From: an uncultured Clostridia bacterium
GTDB lineage: Bacteria; Bacillota; Clostridia; Christensenellales; Borkfalkiaceae
Length of the DNA: 64,000 bases
Direction of reading: 5' to 3'
NCBI GenBank assembly: GCA_947632195.1
Contig: CANROE010000003.1
Coordinates: forward strand, 60,913-124,912
A program made the translations under genes and the position numbers. The stretch's first letter is position 1. Each line of letters begins with the position of its first letter. The notes beneath the pieces were generated by a model. The model was not told where the DNA came from. It searched no databases and saw nothing but the letters and a program-made list of their open reading frames with translations. Below are positions 33,549 through 41,497 of the stretch, piece by piece.

Positions 33549-34741
33549 AGCGCAAATACCTCGGCGGGAGCCTCCGCCACGCTCTCGGTGGCAAGGCAGA
33601 GGCACTTTTCGGTATCCGCGATCTTGCGGGATACGCCGTCTTTCACATAGAAGATGTGTCTGCCGTTGGTGCAGTAAGCCCCGCCGTCCTTGCAGAGGGC
33701 AAAGTCGCACACGCCGCACTTTACGGTCTCCTCTCCCTGCGGCGTGCGTTTCACGAGTTTCCAGCTCATGGGGATAAAGCCCGCGTCCCCCTTCTGCTTT
33801 TTGGCGTTGCGCTTATATTCGCGGTCGGCGTCGAAGAGCGCGCCGTCCAGCCAAAGTTTGCCCGCGTCCGTCTTGCGGCCGCGCGCGGGGTTTTCTCCTC
33901 CCTCCGTCTGAGACGTGAGGCTCGTATGGCCGAAGATAGCAACGAATGCCTGCAAAAAGCCGAAGATCGCTTTGAGAATGCGGAAGGGAAAGAGCAAAAT
34001 ATCGACAAAGACGTTTCCGTTTTTTTCGGGTCGGTTGGGGCGTTTTATGTAATACAGGTCGCCGTTTTGCGAAAATTTCGGCTTGACGAGGGCAAATTTT
34101 TTCTCCCCCGCGACCTCGCTTATTTGCATGGTGTTGAGGTCGAGCGCACAGATCGTGGCGGGAGCGTAGCTGCCCGTAAACTCCCCGTGCGCATTTCTGC
34201 CCACGCCTGCGCTGCCGAAATAGAGCACATTGGGATCGCGGGGAGAAAAGCAGGGATCGGCGTCCCGCGCGTCTCCTTCGGTGAGGGTTTTTAGCTCGGA
34301 CGTGTTCCCGTCGAGCGTGCCGACGGAGGACGTTACGCCGTCCCGCCGCACGGTGACGGCGAGCAGGTCCCCCGCAGAGCTCAACGAGAGGATCTCTTCG
34401 TCGGAGGTAGACAGAATGTGTTCTTCCCGCGCCTTTTTGTCGGCGATGTCCTTGCGGTACACCCCCGAAGAATCGTTGACGGTAAAGGAATAGACGACTT
34501 TTCCGTCCTGCCAGGCGACGCCGTTGACAGAGGCCGACACCTTCTCCTGTCTGCGGGCATTGTAGAGGTCGTAATCGCCGCGAAAGCGCGCGCCCTCGCC
34601 GCCGAACTTCCACTCGTCGTTTTTGACGCGCGACTCCGCATATTCGCGGTAGCGCAGAATAGATTCGCTCTCATAGAGGGAGACATTCCCGCCGTCGAAC
34701 ACGCCGATCTTTTCACCGTCTCCGAAACATAATTTTTCCAT
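33545..34741 (-). CDS. Uncharacterised beta-propeller-like protein with internal membrane helix
   Basis: A 398-residue protein with repeated short beta blocks typical of WD40/TolB-like propellers: ASVNGVAWQDGKVVYSFTVND, ILSLSSAGDLLAVTVRRDG, ADPCFSPRDPNVLYFGSAG, PKFSQNGDLYYIKR, DFALCKDGGAYCTNGRHIFYVKDG. A hydrophobic stretch (FVDILLFPFRILKAIFGFLQAFVAIFG, about 245-270) interrupts the propeller and may be a membrane hairpin. No signal peptide. Promoter TTTACT-17-TATAAT ends 6 nt before the ATG, so it is predicted leaderless. The stop overlaps the start of the membrane protein gene. Confidence 0.7.
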   Translation of the reverse strand: MEKLCFGDGEKIGVFDGGNVSLYESESILRYREYAESRVKNDEWKFGGEGARFRGDYDLYNARRQEKVSASVNGVAWQDGKVVYSFTVNDSSGVYRKDIADKKAREEHILSTSDEEILSLSSAGDLLAVTVRRDGVTSSVGTLDGNTSELKTLTEGDARDADPCFSPRDPNVLYFGSAGVGRNAHGEFTGSYAPATICALDLNTMQISEVAGEKKFALVKPKFSQNGDLYYIKRPNRPEKNGNVFVDILLFPFRILKAIFGFLQAFVAIFGHTSLTSQTEGGENPARGRKTDAGKLWLDGALFDADREYKRNAKKQKGDAGFIPMSWKLVKRTPQGEETVKCGVCDFALCKDGGAYCTNGRHIFYVKDGVSRKIADTEKCLCLATESVAEAPAEVFAL

Positions 34742-34747
34742 AGGACG

Positions 34748-34776
34748 ATTATAGCACGAGATACAAAAAAAGTAAA
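34748..34776 (-). promoter_or_regulatory. Leaderless-type promoter of propeller-like gene
   Basis: Minus strand: TTTACT (34776-34771), a 17-bp spacer, extended -10 TGCTATAAT (box 34753-34748). The start codon begins 6 nt after the -10 box. Confidence 0.75.
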
Positions 34777-34975
34777 GTCTTTCGTCTCTTTCTCATGGCT
34801 TTGTAACCCAAACGGTGAGAAACGCGCACTGTCGGCTCTTTTGTTTCTTCCGAAGTTTTTTCTTGTCGTATTTCATAAGAACTCCTTTTGGACATAATAG
34901 ACACCTGCGAACAGAGCCACAACTGTATTTTGGCACAATTCGTAGGATAGAATGATGTCTGATTCAGGAGATTCT

Positions 34976-35416
34976 ATGGTATATTTGTCGAAATTTCCTT
35001 CTCGGTTAAGTGAGCTGATGGAAGAAAAGGAATGGAAATCGGAAGAAGTTTCCCAAAAGCTCGGCATAGCGGGATCTGCTGTCCGTGCCTGGTTGCGCGG
35101 AGAAAAGTTGCCATCTCTGAAAAACATCGTTTTGCTTGCCGATCTGTTTGGCTGTTCTCTTGACTTTTTGGCCGGAAGAAAAGAAAACTTTGAAGAAGTC
35201 GCCGCACGTCCCCTGCCCGCGTTTTACGGGCGCTTGCGGGAACTTATGAAGGAGCGCGGTGTAAACCGCTATGCACTCACGCGCAGCGGAGCGGTAAACG
35301 ATTCTCGTATCACGCGTTGGGCAAAGGGCGAGTCGCCCTCTCTTCCCTCGCTTTGCGTACTTGCCGATTCTCTGAATATTTCTCTCGACTATCTCGTCGG
35401 CAGAACCGATTATTGA
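34976..35416 (+). CDS. Double-HTH XRE-type regulator
   Basis: A 146-residue protein made of two consecutive XRE domains: SRLSELMEEKEWKSEEVSQKLGIAGSAVRAWLRGEKLPS (about 6-45) and GRLRELMKERGVNRYALTRSGAVNDSRITRWAKGESPS (about 82-120). Each is followed by the ADLFGCSLDFLAGR or ADSLNISLDYLVGR helix. This looks like an internal duplication. The ATG at 34976 has CAGGAG 5 nt upstream, better than two earlier in-frame ATGs. A single polypeptide with two HTH units could bind a palindrome as a pseudo-dimer. No operator or target was identified; repeats lie downstream. Confidence 0.82.
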   Translation: MVYLSKFPSRLSELMEEKEWKSEEVSQKLGIAGSAVRAWLRGEKLPSLKNIVLLADLFGCSLDFLAGRKENFEEVAARPLPAFYGRLRELMKERGVNRYALTRSGAVNDSRITRWAKGESPSLPSLCVLADSLNISLDYLVGRTDY

Positions 35417-35429
35417 GCCCCCTCCCCCG

Positions 35430-35885
35430 CTTGCACGAGGGCAGGCGCCGAAAGTCTCTTATAAGCGTCATGCTGCCCCGCCCGCACGTTCTGTTTGTCT
35501 AAGGGCGGCACGACCACGCAGTGCGAAGTAGCCGTAATATGGGTACGCAGTCCCGTTAGTAAGTCCGCGAAGGCATCTTGGTACGTTTGAGTTTGGTTTG
35601 AACGTACTTGGACGTAGCAAGATTCCCTCGAAGAATTGCCGTGTCGAACTTCGTAATTTCCGTTACGGCTCGGAATGACGCATGGGCGGGCGAAAATGAT
35701 GCGCGGGAAACAAGTAAGAAAAGCTGCCCCCCAACTAGTTTGGGGGGGAAGTGGCACGCAGTGCCGAAAGGGGGGGCGGTGTACCGAGCAGGAAAATAAG
35801 GTGCCCCTTCCCTACCCTCCCCCCAACTTGTTGGGGGGAGGCAAGAACACTCCCCTGCAAGGGGCGCCAAGTACCCAACCTTTCT
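35430..35885. repeat. Non-coding repeat block
   Basis: About 450 bp without a gene. It includes a GTTCTGTTTGTCTAAGGGCG/GCACGA repeat (about 35480-35515) shared with 21.7, 55.1 and 60.8 kb, and paired C/G-rich palindromes built on CCCCCAACT/AGTTTGGGGG (35728-35750 and 35815-35845), related to those at 13.7-14.1 and 21.5 kb. Confidence 0.75.
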
Positions 35886-35895
35886 CTATGAAGTT

Positions 35896-35923
35896 AAAAA
35901 CGGAGCCGCTAAGCTCCGTTTTT
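35896..35923. terminator. floT operon terminator (bidirectional)
   Basis: Stem AAAAACGGAGC/GCTCCGTTTTT (35896-35906 with 35913-35923), with T-tracts on both strands. On the minus strand it lies directly after floT. Confidence 0.85.
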
Positions 35924-35940
35924 GTTACCTGTATCGAGTT

Positions 35941-37338
35941 TTATTCTCCTTCGGGAGAAGTTCCGCTCGCGGGCTCGCCCTCCGCCTTCTGCGGAGCGAC
36001 CGCCTTGGGCAGGGACAGCCCCGCCATGTTGTAGATGTCTTCCAGCGGGGGTAGGCTCTTCAAAAGCCCGGACAAAAAGTTTGCCGTGCTCGTTTTGCCG
36101 TCCGCGCCCTGTCCGCCGTCCCAGACGGTGACTTTGTCGAACTTGACGCCCGCGATCGCCTTGACCTGTTCGGCGACGATCGTTTCGAGCTTGTCGGCAA
36201 TGAGCAGCCGAACCGCCTCGTCCGAAGTGCCGGCGCATTTGACGAGCGCGTCCATACCTTCCGCCTGTTTGGAAAGTTTTTCTTTGAGACCGCGCGCCTC
36301 GGCGTCCATCTTCGCATAGATGGCGTCCGCCTCGCCCTGCGCCTTTCTCCGCGTCTGTTCGGCGACGGCCTCCGCCTCGATTTCGAGCTTGCGTTTTTCG
36401 ATGTCCGCCGCCACGATGACGTCTGCCTCTTTGGTCGCCTTTTCGCGCGCCGCACGCGAGACTTCCGCCTTTTGCTCGGCTGCGTAGCTCTCTTCGAGCG
36501 CCTTTGCCGCCTGCACCTTTTCGGCGGTGACGGCAAGTTTCAAAGCCTCCGCTTCCTTTTCGCGCAGAAGGGCCTGCGAACGGGCGATCTCCGCCTTTGC
36601 CTTGTTTTCGCCCTCGATGGCCTGCGATTCCGCCTCAGCCACGCAAATACGCTGCTCGCGCCTTGCGTTCGCCTCGCCGATGGAACCCTTTTTGTCCTCT
36701 TCCGCGACGGAGATCTTGGCGTCGTTGATCGCCTTTGCCGCCGCCTCTTTGCCGAGCGCGACGATGTAGCCGCTCTCGTCGGTGATATCCGTCACGTTCA
36801 CGTTGATGAGCCTGAGCCCCACTTTTTTGAGTTCGCCCTCGACGTTCCGCGAGATCGCTTCGAGGAATTTATCGCGGTCGGCGTTGATCTCTTCGATGTT
36901 CATCGTCGCGATGACGAGACGGAGCTGACCGAAAATGATGTCCCGTGCGAGGTCGGAGATCTGGGTGAGGCTGAGCATTCTCAACCGCTCTGCGGCGTTT
37001 TGCATGACGCCGGGATCGGTGGAGACGCCCACCGTGAAGATACTCGGCACGTCGATACGGATGTTCTGTTTGGACAGCGCGCTCTTCAAGTCGACCGAGA
37101 TGGACAAGGGCGTCAGATCCATGAAGGTGTACTTCTGAAAGAAGGGCGCCACGAAGGACGCGCCGCCGTGGACGCACTTTGCGCTGCGGTAGGTGCCGTC
37201 GGGGTTGGGACGGATCTTACCGTAGATGATCATGATCTTGTCGGGCGGGCAGGTCTTGTAGCGCACGGCGATGGTGAGCACGATGAGCACGACAATGAGG
37301 ACCGCCACGACGATAACTGCAACGATTGCAGGTGACAT
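35941..37338 (-). CDS. floT: Flotillin-like SPFH membrane protein
   Basis: A 465-residue flotillin of the FloT/YuaG type. It has an N-terminal membrane helix (IVAVIVVAVLIVVLIVLTIAV), then the SPFH domain (about 25-200; IRPNPDGTYRSAKCVHGGASFVAPFFQKY, FDVPSIFTVGVSTDP-type stretch). A long Ala/Glu/Lys-rich coiled-coil 'flotillin' region (about 200-370) includes EAEA-type repeats. The C-terminus is Gly/Pro-rich. Flotillins organise membrane microdomains and oligomerise as large assemblies. The gene directly follows an NfeD-type partner, as yuaF-floT in Bacillus, and ends at a strong terminator. Confidence 0.93.
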   Translation of the reverse strand: MSPAIVAVIVVAVLIVVLIVLTIAVRYKTCPPDKIMIIYGKIRPNPDGTYRSAKCVHGGASFVAPFFQKYTFMDLTPLSISVDLKSALSKQNIRIDVPSIFTVGVSTDPGVMQNAAERLRMLSLTQISDLARDIIFGQLRLVIATMNIEEINADRDKFLEAISRNVEGELKKVGLRLINVNVTDITDESGYIVALGKEAAAKAINDAKISVAEEDKKGSIGEANARREQRICVAEAESQAIEGENKAKAEIARSQALLREKEAEALKLAVTAEKVQAAKALEESYAAEQKAEVSRAAREKATKEADVIVAADIEKRKLEIEAEAVAEQTRRKAQGEADAIYAKMDAEARGLKEKLSKQAEGMDALVKCAGTSDEAVRLLIADKLETIVAEQVKAIAGVKFDKVTVWDGGQGADGKTSTANFLSGLLKSLPPLEDIYNMAGLSLPKAVAPQKAEGEPASGTSPEGE

Positions 37339-37394
37339 ATTTTTTCTCCTTTTTTGATTTTATATTTTTTGTTTTTAAGTTGTGCGCGGGGGCA

Positions 37395-37967
37395 TTACTT
37401 CTTTTTGACGACGGCGAAGTCATCGGAATAGCCGACGATCTCCACTTCTTCGTCCACGGAAATGCGGTCGCCGTCCGTCACTGCGTCGAGCTCCATATAC
37501 TTGCCCTGCGCGGTGAGGGTGATCTTTCCCCTGCCCGTGCGCGCCGAGGGAATACTCACATACACGGTCGCCGTCTTTCCCACGAGTTTTTCGGTGTCGA
37601 GATTGCCCGCGCACTGCAATTTTGCGATCCCGCGCAGCGCGAACGCCACGCCGAGCAGCGCGACAAGCCCCGTAAGTACCGAGACGAGAATGGGCAGCCA
37701 GAGATTATCGGGCATAAAGCTCGCCGTCGCAAAGCCGCACCAGCCGCCGAGGGCAAAGAAGGCCGTGAGGCTCTTTAAGGTGAAGATCCCCAGCCCGCTG
37801 TCCGTATCGGTGTCGCCGTCCATGTCGAAATCCCCGTCCGCGTCGAGATCTCCTCCTCCGAACGAGACGATGAGCAGAATGATCTGCACCACCAAAAGAA
37901 CGCTCGCCACGATCGAGATCCAGAAATAGACCTGTTCGAGCACCGTCATGCTTGTAAACCAATCCAT
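37395..37967 (-). CDS. NfeD/YuaF-type membrane protein, flotillin partner
   Basis: A 190-residue membrane protein. The N-terminal helix EQVYFWISIVASVLLVVQIILLIV is followed by an acidic Asp/Gly-rich loop (GGGDLDADGDFDMDGDTDTDSG). Two more helices follow (SLTAFFALGGWCGFATASF, NLWLPILVSVLTGLVALLGVAFAL), and a C-terminal OB-fold domain (GKTATVYVSIPSARTGRGKITLTAQGKYMELDAVTDGDRISVDEEVEIVGY) typical of NfeD proteins. NfeD proteins work with SPFH proteins in the same operon. The ATG at 37967 follows CGGAGGAAAAATT. The acidic loop could bind Ca or Mg ions; this is not established. Confidence 0.9.
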   Translation of the reverse strand: MDWFTSMTVLEQVYFWISIVASVLLVVQIILLIVSFGGGDLDADGDFDMDGDTDTDSGLGIFTLKSLTAFFALGGWCGFATASFMPDNLWLPILVSVLTGLVALLGVAFALRGIAKLQCAGNLDTEKLVGKTATVYVSIPSARTGRGKITLTAQGKYMELDAVTDGDRISVDEEVEIVGYSDDFAVVKKK

Positions 37968-38027
37968 AATTTTTCCTCCGGGAAAACTCTCTCTTTTTTT
38001 ATACCACGATTTTTGTTCTTTCAAACA

Positions 38028-38486
38028 TCACAGGTAGAGCACGGGCACGCCCTTGCGTTCGGCATAGCGGACGGTGTAGGCGGTGCCCCCTTTCAGCCGG
38101 TTGCAATAGGCGAGCAGCACGTCCGCACAGTCCACCATGTAGCGGTTGCGGGCGAGAAAACAGCCGTTGCAATATTCCTGGAAAATCACCGTCGTACGGT
38201 CGCACCAGCTGATGAGCTCTTCATAGAGACGGCGACCCGAGGGCGAAAATCTCTTTTCAAACCCCGGGAAGGGCACGCATGCCTCCACATAGAGCGTTTT
38301 CCGCCTTTTCAGATCGGCAAGGCAGGAGAGCGCCACGAGATCGAACCCCTCCGCCATGCCGCAGAAGAAGGTCTTGCAGCCGCTCTCCGTGAGCAATTCG
38401 AGGCGGTCGTACAGGGCATTTTTGTCGAAATCGCGCGGCAGGTCGCGGTGGCCCGTCAACGCGCAGCTCATATAAAATTCGCTCAT
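38028..38486 (-). CDS. SLOG-fold (YpsA/DUF1273-like) protein
   Basis: A 152-residue protein beginning CALTGHRDLPRDFDKNALYDRLELL, then TFFCGMAEGFDLVALSCLADLKRRKTLYVEACVPFPGFEKRFSP, YNGCFLARNRYMVDCADVLLAYCN, and KGGTAYTVRYAERKGVPVLYL. The GHR and GMAEGFD motifs with the GGT near the C-terminus are those of the DprA/LOG-like SLOG superfamily, which binds nucleotides or nucleotide-derived ligands. Its exact ligand is unknown. It is coupled to rsmG by a 4-base ATGA overlap; MSCALTG five codons in is an alternative start. Confidence 0.8.
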   Translation of the reverse strand: MSEFYMSCALTGHRDLPRDFDKNALYDRLELLTESGCKTFFCGMAEGFDLVALSCLADLKRRKTLYVEACVPFPGFEKRFSPSGRRLYEELISWCDRTTVIFQEYCNGCFLARNRYMVDCADVLLAYCNRLKGGTAYTVRYAERKGVPVLYL

Positions 38487-39181
38487 ATCAGCGGTGCGCT
38501 CCTCTCCTTTCCTCTGCCGCGCGGATACTTTGCAGGCGTGGGTCTCTTCTTCCGGATGACGACGATCGTCCGCTCGCCGCAGCCCTCGGGCAGGGAGAAG
38601 ATAGCGCATTCCTCCACCTCTCCGCCGAGCAGCGCGATCGCCCGTTCCGCCTCCGCAAGCTCCGCTTCCGCATTCCCCTTGTATGCGATCATCCTTCCGC
38701 CCGTTCTGACAAGGGGGAGGCAATATTCGGCAAGGGTGTTCATGCGCGCGACGGCGCGGGCGCAGCAGACGTCGAACTTTTCGCGGAATTCCCCCCGCGC
38801 GGCGTCCTCGGCGCGGAGCTTTTGCACCGACATGCCCGAAAGTCCGAGCTCTTTTACGGCTGTTTCGAGAAATTCGCATTTCTTTCCCACGCTCTCGAAG
38901 AGGGTAAAGGAAAGATCCCCGCGCAAAATTTTGAGGGGGACGGACGGGAACCCCGCCCCAGAACCGACCTCGGCGACTGTGGAATTTACAGGAAAAAAGC
39001 GCTCCCCCATTGCCGAATCGAGAAAGTGTTTGTACAAAATTTCCCTCTCTTCCACTACGGAAGTGAGGTTGAATTTTTCGTTGCAGGCGAGCAGAAGTTC
39101 CCGAAACGCGGCGAATTTTTCGCCGTATTCCCCGCCGATCAACGATAAAAGTCGCGCGCAGTCCGCGCCGATCTCTTTCAT
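38483..39181 (-). CDS. rsmG: 16S rRNA (guanine527-N7)-methyltransferase
   Basis: A 232-residue RsmG (GidB). It contains FNLTSVVEEREILYKHFLDSAMGERFF, the SAM-binding loop VAEVGSGAGFPSVPLKILRGDLSFTLFESVGKKCEFLETAVKELGL, and ARAVARMNTLAEYCLPLVRTGGRMIAYKG. It modifies G527 of 16S rRNA, and its loss gives low-level streptomycin resistance. The ATG at 39181 is chosen because a promoter ends 6 nt upstream. It is the last minus-strand gene before the strand switch and is divergent from dnaN; rsmG near the origin is common in Firmicutes. Confidence 0.94.
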   Translation of the reverse strand: MKEIGADCARLLSLIGGEYGEKFAAFRELLLACNEKFNLTSVVEEREILYKHFLDSAMGERFFPVNSTVAEVGSGAGFPSVPLKILRGDLSFTLFESVGKKCEFLETAVKELGLSGMSVQKLRAEDAARGEFREKFDVCCARAVARMNTLAEYCLPLVRTGGRMIAYKGNAEAELAEAERAIALLGGEVEECAIFSLPEGCGERTIVVIRKKRPTPAKYPRGRGKERSAPLI

Positions 39182-39187
39182 ACTTCG

Positions 39188-39216
39188 ATTATAGCATATT
39201 TTATGCGCTTGCGCAA
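39188..39216 (-). promoter_or_regulatory. Leaderless-type rsmG promoter
   Basis: Minus strand: TTGCGC (39216-39211), a 17-bp spacer, extended -10 TGCTATAAT (box 39193-39188). The start codon begins 6 nt after the -10 box. Confidence 0.78.
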
Positions 39217-39229
39217 GCGTAATTTTGCG

Positions 39230-39560
39230 GAAAGACGGGTTCGTTGTCGGGTTGTTGATTGCGTTTTCCACATTGTGGAAATTTCGGGGGATAATTTTCC
39301 CTTCCTTTCCCCGCGCGCCCGAGCGGCTCTCTCCGCCCTCCTTCCCCCCGTTGACAGTCCCCTCTGTTTTCCACATTCCGTCTACAAAAAATTCCACAAA
39401 GAAAAAACTGCCCGATTTTCCGAAAATCCTTCTTTTCGCTTGAAATTTTTCTCGCTTTTCGCTATAATAGAGATATCACGGAGCGGACGGCAAAAGCTAT
39501 CCACTTTTCCACCGCCCTTATTATTACTAATAAATTCTTTTTTAGAAGAAATCACTACAA
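39230..39560. other. Candidate chromosomal replication origin (oriC)
   Basis: The gap between rsmG (minus) and dnaN (plus). DnaA-box-like 9-mers: TTTTCCACA at 39264-39272, inverted ATTTCCACA at 39282-39274, TTTTCCACA at 39367-39375, CTATCCACT at 39497-39505, TTTTCCACC at 39505-39513. All are one to two bases from TTATCCACA. An AT-rich tract (39518-39553) could serve as the unwinding element. Gene direction flips here: nearly all genes to the left run leftward and nearly all to the right run rightward. dnaA is not adjacent. Confidence 0.68.
39440..39468 (+). promoter_or_regulatory. dnaN promoter
   Basis: TTGAAA (39440-39445), a 17-bp spacer, TATAAT (39463-39468). The leader of about 95 nt crosses two DnaA-box-like sites, so DnaA could affect dnaN expression. 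Confidence 0.75.
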
Positions 39561-39571
39561 GGAGCAGGACG

Positions 39572-40669
39572 ATGAAATTTGTATGCGACGGGCTTTCCCT
39601 CTCGGAAGCGGTGACAAAAACGAGCAAGGCGTGCGCGGCACGCACGACGGCGCCCATCATGGAATGCGTAAAACTGACGGCAAAGAACGACGAAGTGACT
39701 CTTCTCGCGACCGACGGGGAACTCTCCATCCGCAAAAGCGTAAAGGCGGAAGTGTTTGAGGAGGGCGAAGTTTGCGTTACGGGCAAATTGTTTGCCGACT
39801 TCCTCACAAAACTTTCGGGAGAGGAAGTCACCATCAAAACGGGGGAAAGAGGAATGGAGATCGGCTACCGCGACGCCTCTTCCTTCTTGCAGACCCTGCC
39901 CGCAGAGGAATTTCCCGCCATCTCCTTTGACGTCGGAGAGAGCTATTTCGTCATGAAACAGGGCGCCCTCAAACAGGTGATCGCGGAGACGGTTTTCTGT
40001 TGCGCACAGGACGATTCCCGCCCCATTCTCAAAGGCTGCCTCTTTGAATTCAAAGAAAAACTCGAAGTGACCGCGCTCGACGGCTACCGTCTCGCCCTCT
40101 CGTCGGCAGAACTTCTTTCGCACAACACCGAGAAGAGCATCATCTGCCCCGCGCGCACCCTCGTTGAAATTTCCCGCATGCTCGGAGAGGATGACGCAGA
40201 GATCACCGTCTACACGCAGGGCGGGAACCTGCTCGTGAGCGCGGACGGAATGACGATCGTCTCCCGCCTCTACCAGGGCGAATTTATCCGCAAGGAGAGC
40301 GTGATCCCGCCGAGTTTCCTCACCGAAGTCACCCTGCCCCGCCTCGAACTCATGTCGAGCGCGGAGCGCGCGGCGATCCTCATCCGCGGGGACAAAAACA
40401 ACCTCGTCACCCTCGAAGTGGGTTCGGACGACGTAAAGGTCCGCTCCGCCTCCGATATGGGCAACGTCTATGAGAGCGTTTCCGCGCATGTCAACGGAAA
40501 AGACCTCGTCATCTCCATGAACGCAAAATATCTGCTCGACGGGCTCCGCGCCCTCGACGAGGAGGAATGCGTGCTCTCCTTTAACAGCGCGATTTCTCCC
40601 TTTATTCTGCAAAATAAGGACAAGAAAGACACTCTCTATTTGATTTTACCCGTCAGAAACGCCCAATAA
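39572..40669 (+). CDS. dnaN: DNA polymerase III beta subunit (sliding clamp)
   Basis: A 365-residue clamp that encircles DNA and tethers the replicative polymerase. The N-terminal domain begins MKFVCDGLSLSEAVTKTSKACAARTTAPIMECVKL, followed by LLATDGELSIRKSV. The middle has DSRPILKGCLFEFKEKLEVTALDGYRLALSS, the C-terminal domain has GEFIRKESVIP and NAKYLLDGLRAL, and the end reads LILPVRNAQ. AAGGAG precedes the ATG at 39572. dnaA normally lies just upstream in Firmicutes; here the gap holds origin-like DNA instead. Confidence 0.95.
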   Translation: MKFVCDGLSLSEAVTKTSKACAARTTAPIMECVKLTAKNDEVTLLATDGELSIRKSVKAEVFEEGEVCVTGKLFADFLTKLSGEEVTIKTGERGMEIGYRDASSFLQTLPAEEFPAISFDVGESYFVMKQGALKQVIAETVFCCAQDDSRPILKGCLFEFKEKLEVTALDGYRLALSSAELLSHNTEKSIICPARTLVEISRMLGEDDAEITVYTQGGNLLVSADGMTIVSRLYQGEFIRKESVIPPSFLTEVTLPRLELMSSAERAAILIRGDKNNLVTLEVGSDDVKVRSASDMGNVYESVSAHVNGKDLVISMNAKYLLDGLRALDEEECVLSFNSAISPFILQNKDKKDTLYLILPVRNAQ

Positions 40670-40673
40670 TCGC

Positions 40674-40702
40674 TTGACGAAAGCGGGGAAAATCTTTATA
40701 AT
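40674..40702 (+). promoter_or_regulatory. rpmH operon promoter
   Basis: TTGACG (40674-40679), a 17-bp spacer, TATAAT (40697-40702), starting 5 bp after the dnaN stop. Confidence 0.85.
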
Positions 40703-40734
40703 CAAACTGAAAGATCATATTAGGAGTATAAATT

Positions 40735-40869
40735 ATGAAAAGAACTTACCAGCCCAAGAAGAGACAGAGGAGCAAAGTGCACGGTTTCCGTAAGAGAATG
40801 GCGACGAAGTCGGGCAGAAACGTTCTCAAAAGAAGGAGAAATAAGGGAAGAAAGCATCTTTCCGCTTAA
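40735..40869 (+). CDS. rpmH: 50S ribosomal protein L34
   Basis: A 44-residue L34, [20 protein letters not shown] then [24 protein letters not shown], matching the family from end to end. AGGAG precedes the ATG. It is first gene of the rpmH-rnpA-yidD-yidC-khpB cluster that marks the origin region in most bacteria. Confidence 0.97.
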   Translation: MKRTYQPKKRQRSKVHGFRKRMATKSGRNVLKRRRNKGRKHLSA

Positions 40870-40870
40870 C

Positions 40871-41197
40871 GTGAACTATCAGCGTATCAAAAAGAAAAAG
40901 GATTTCAAGAAAATTCTGAGCACGGGAAAACGGGCATACGGCGCGGCGCTCACCGTCGTCTATCTCCCCTCCGAAGAGACGGCAATGGCGGTCTGTGTGG
41001 GGAAAAAGTACGGAAAGAGCGTCGGCAGAAACCGCGTAAAGCGGCTCCTGCGCGAAGCGTTCCGCGCGCAGGCGGAGAAACTGACCCGTCCGTGCACCTT
41101 TTTACTCATTCCGAAAATCGCCGAAGAATATTCCTATCATACCTTTAAAAGGGATCTCGGAAGCATTTTCAAAAGGGAAAAGTTAGTCAGTGCCTGA
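40871..41197 (+). CDS. rnpA: Ribonuclease P protein component
   Basis: A 108-residue protein that helps the RNase P RNA cut tRNA 5' leaders. It starts at GTG 40871, one base after the rpmH stop. The family signature is GKKYGKSVGRNRVKRLLREAFR (about 45-65), and the N-terminus has KDFKKILSTGKRAYGAALTVVYLP. It overlaps yidD by 8 bases. Confidence 0.95.
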   Translation: MNYQRIKKKKDFKKILSTGKRAYGAALTVVYLPSEETAMAVCVGKKYGKSVGRNRVKRLLREAFRAQAEKLTRPCTFLLIPKIAEEYSYHTFKRDLGSIFKREKLVSA

Positions 41198-41489
41198 GCT
41201 TTCCGTATTGCTGAAAGAAAACGTCCGCTACCTGCGGAAAAAGTTGCGCCCCCGCCTTTTGAAGGGGATCTGCATCCGCATGATCTCCTTTTACCAACGC
41301 AAACTCTCCCGCCACACCTGCCTCTTCGAGCCGACATGCTCGGAATACACCAAGCGGTGTATCAATAACTTCGGCGTGCTTGCGGGGATCGTCTTGGGAA
41401 TGTGGCGCATCCTGCGTTGTAATCCCTTCGGCAAGGGCGGGATCGACCCCGCGCCCGAGCGCTATTTCAAGGCACGCTGGCTTGTTTGA
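41190..41489 (+). CDS. yidD: Membrane protein insertion efficiency factor YidD
   Basis: A 99-residue protein with the conserved ISFYQRKLSRHTCLFEPTCSEYTKRCINNFGVLAGIVLGMWRILRCNPFGKGGIDPAP block. The start at GTG 41190 gives an N-terminal basic extension (LLKENVRYLRKKLRPRLLKG); an internal start at the MISFYQ methionine would give the usual family length and cannot be excluded. YidD assists YidC-dependent membrane insertion. It is directly followed by yidC. Confidence 0.93.
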   Translation: MPELSVLLKENVRYLRKKLRPRLLKGICIRMISFYQRKLSRHTCLFEPTCSEYTKRCINNFGVLAGIVLGMWRILRCNPFGKGGIDPAPERYFKARWLV

Positions 41490-41497
41490 CTATCAAA

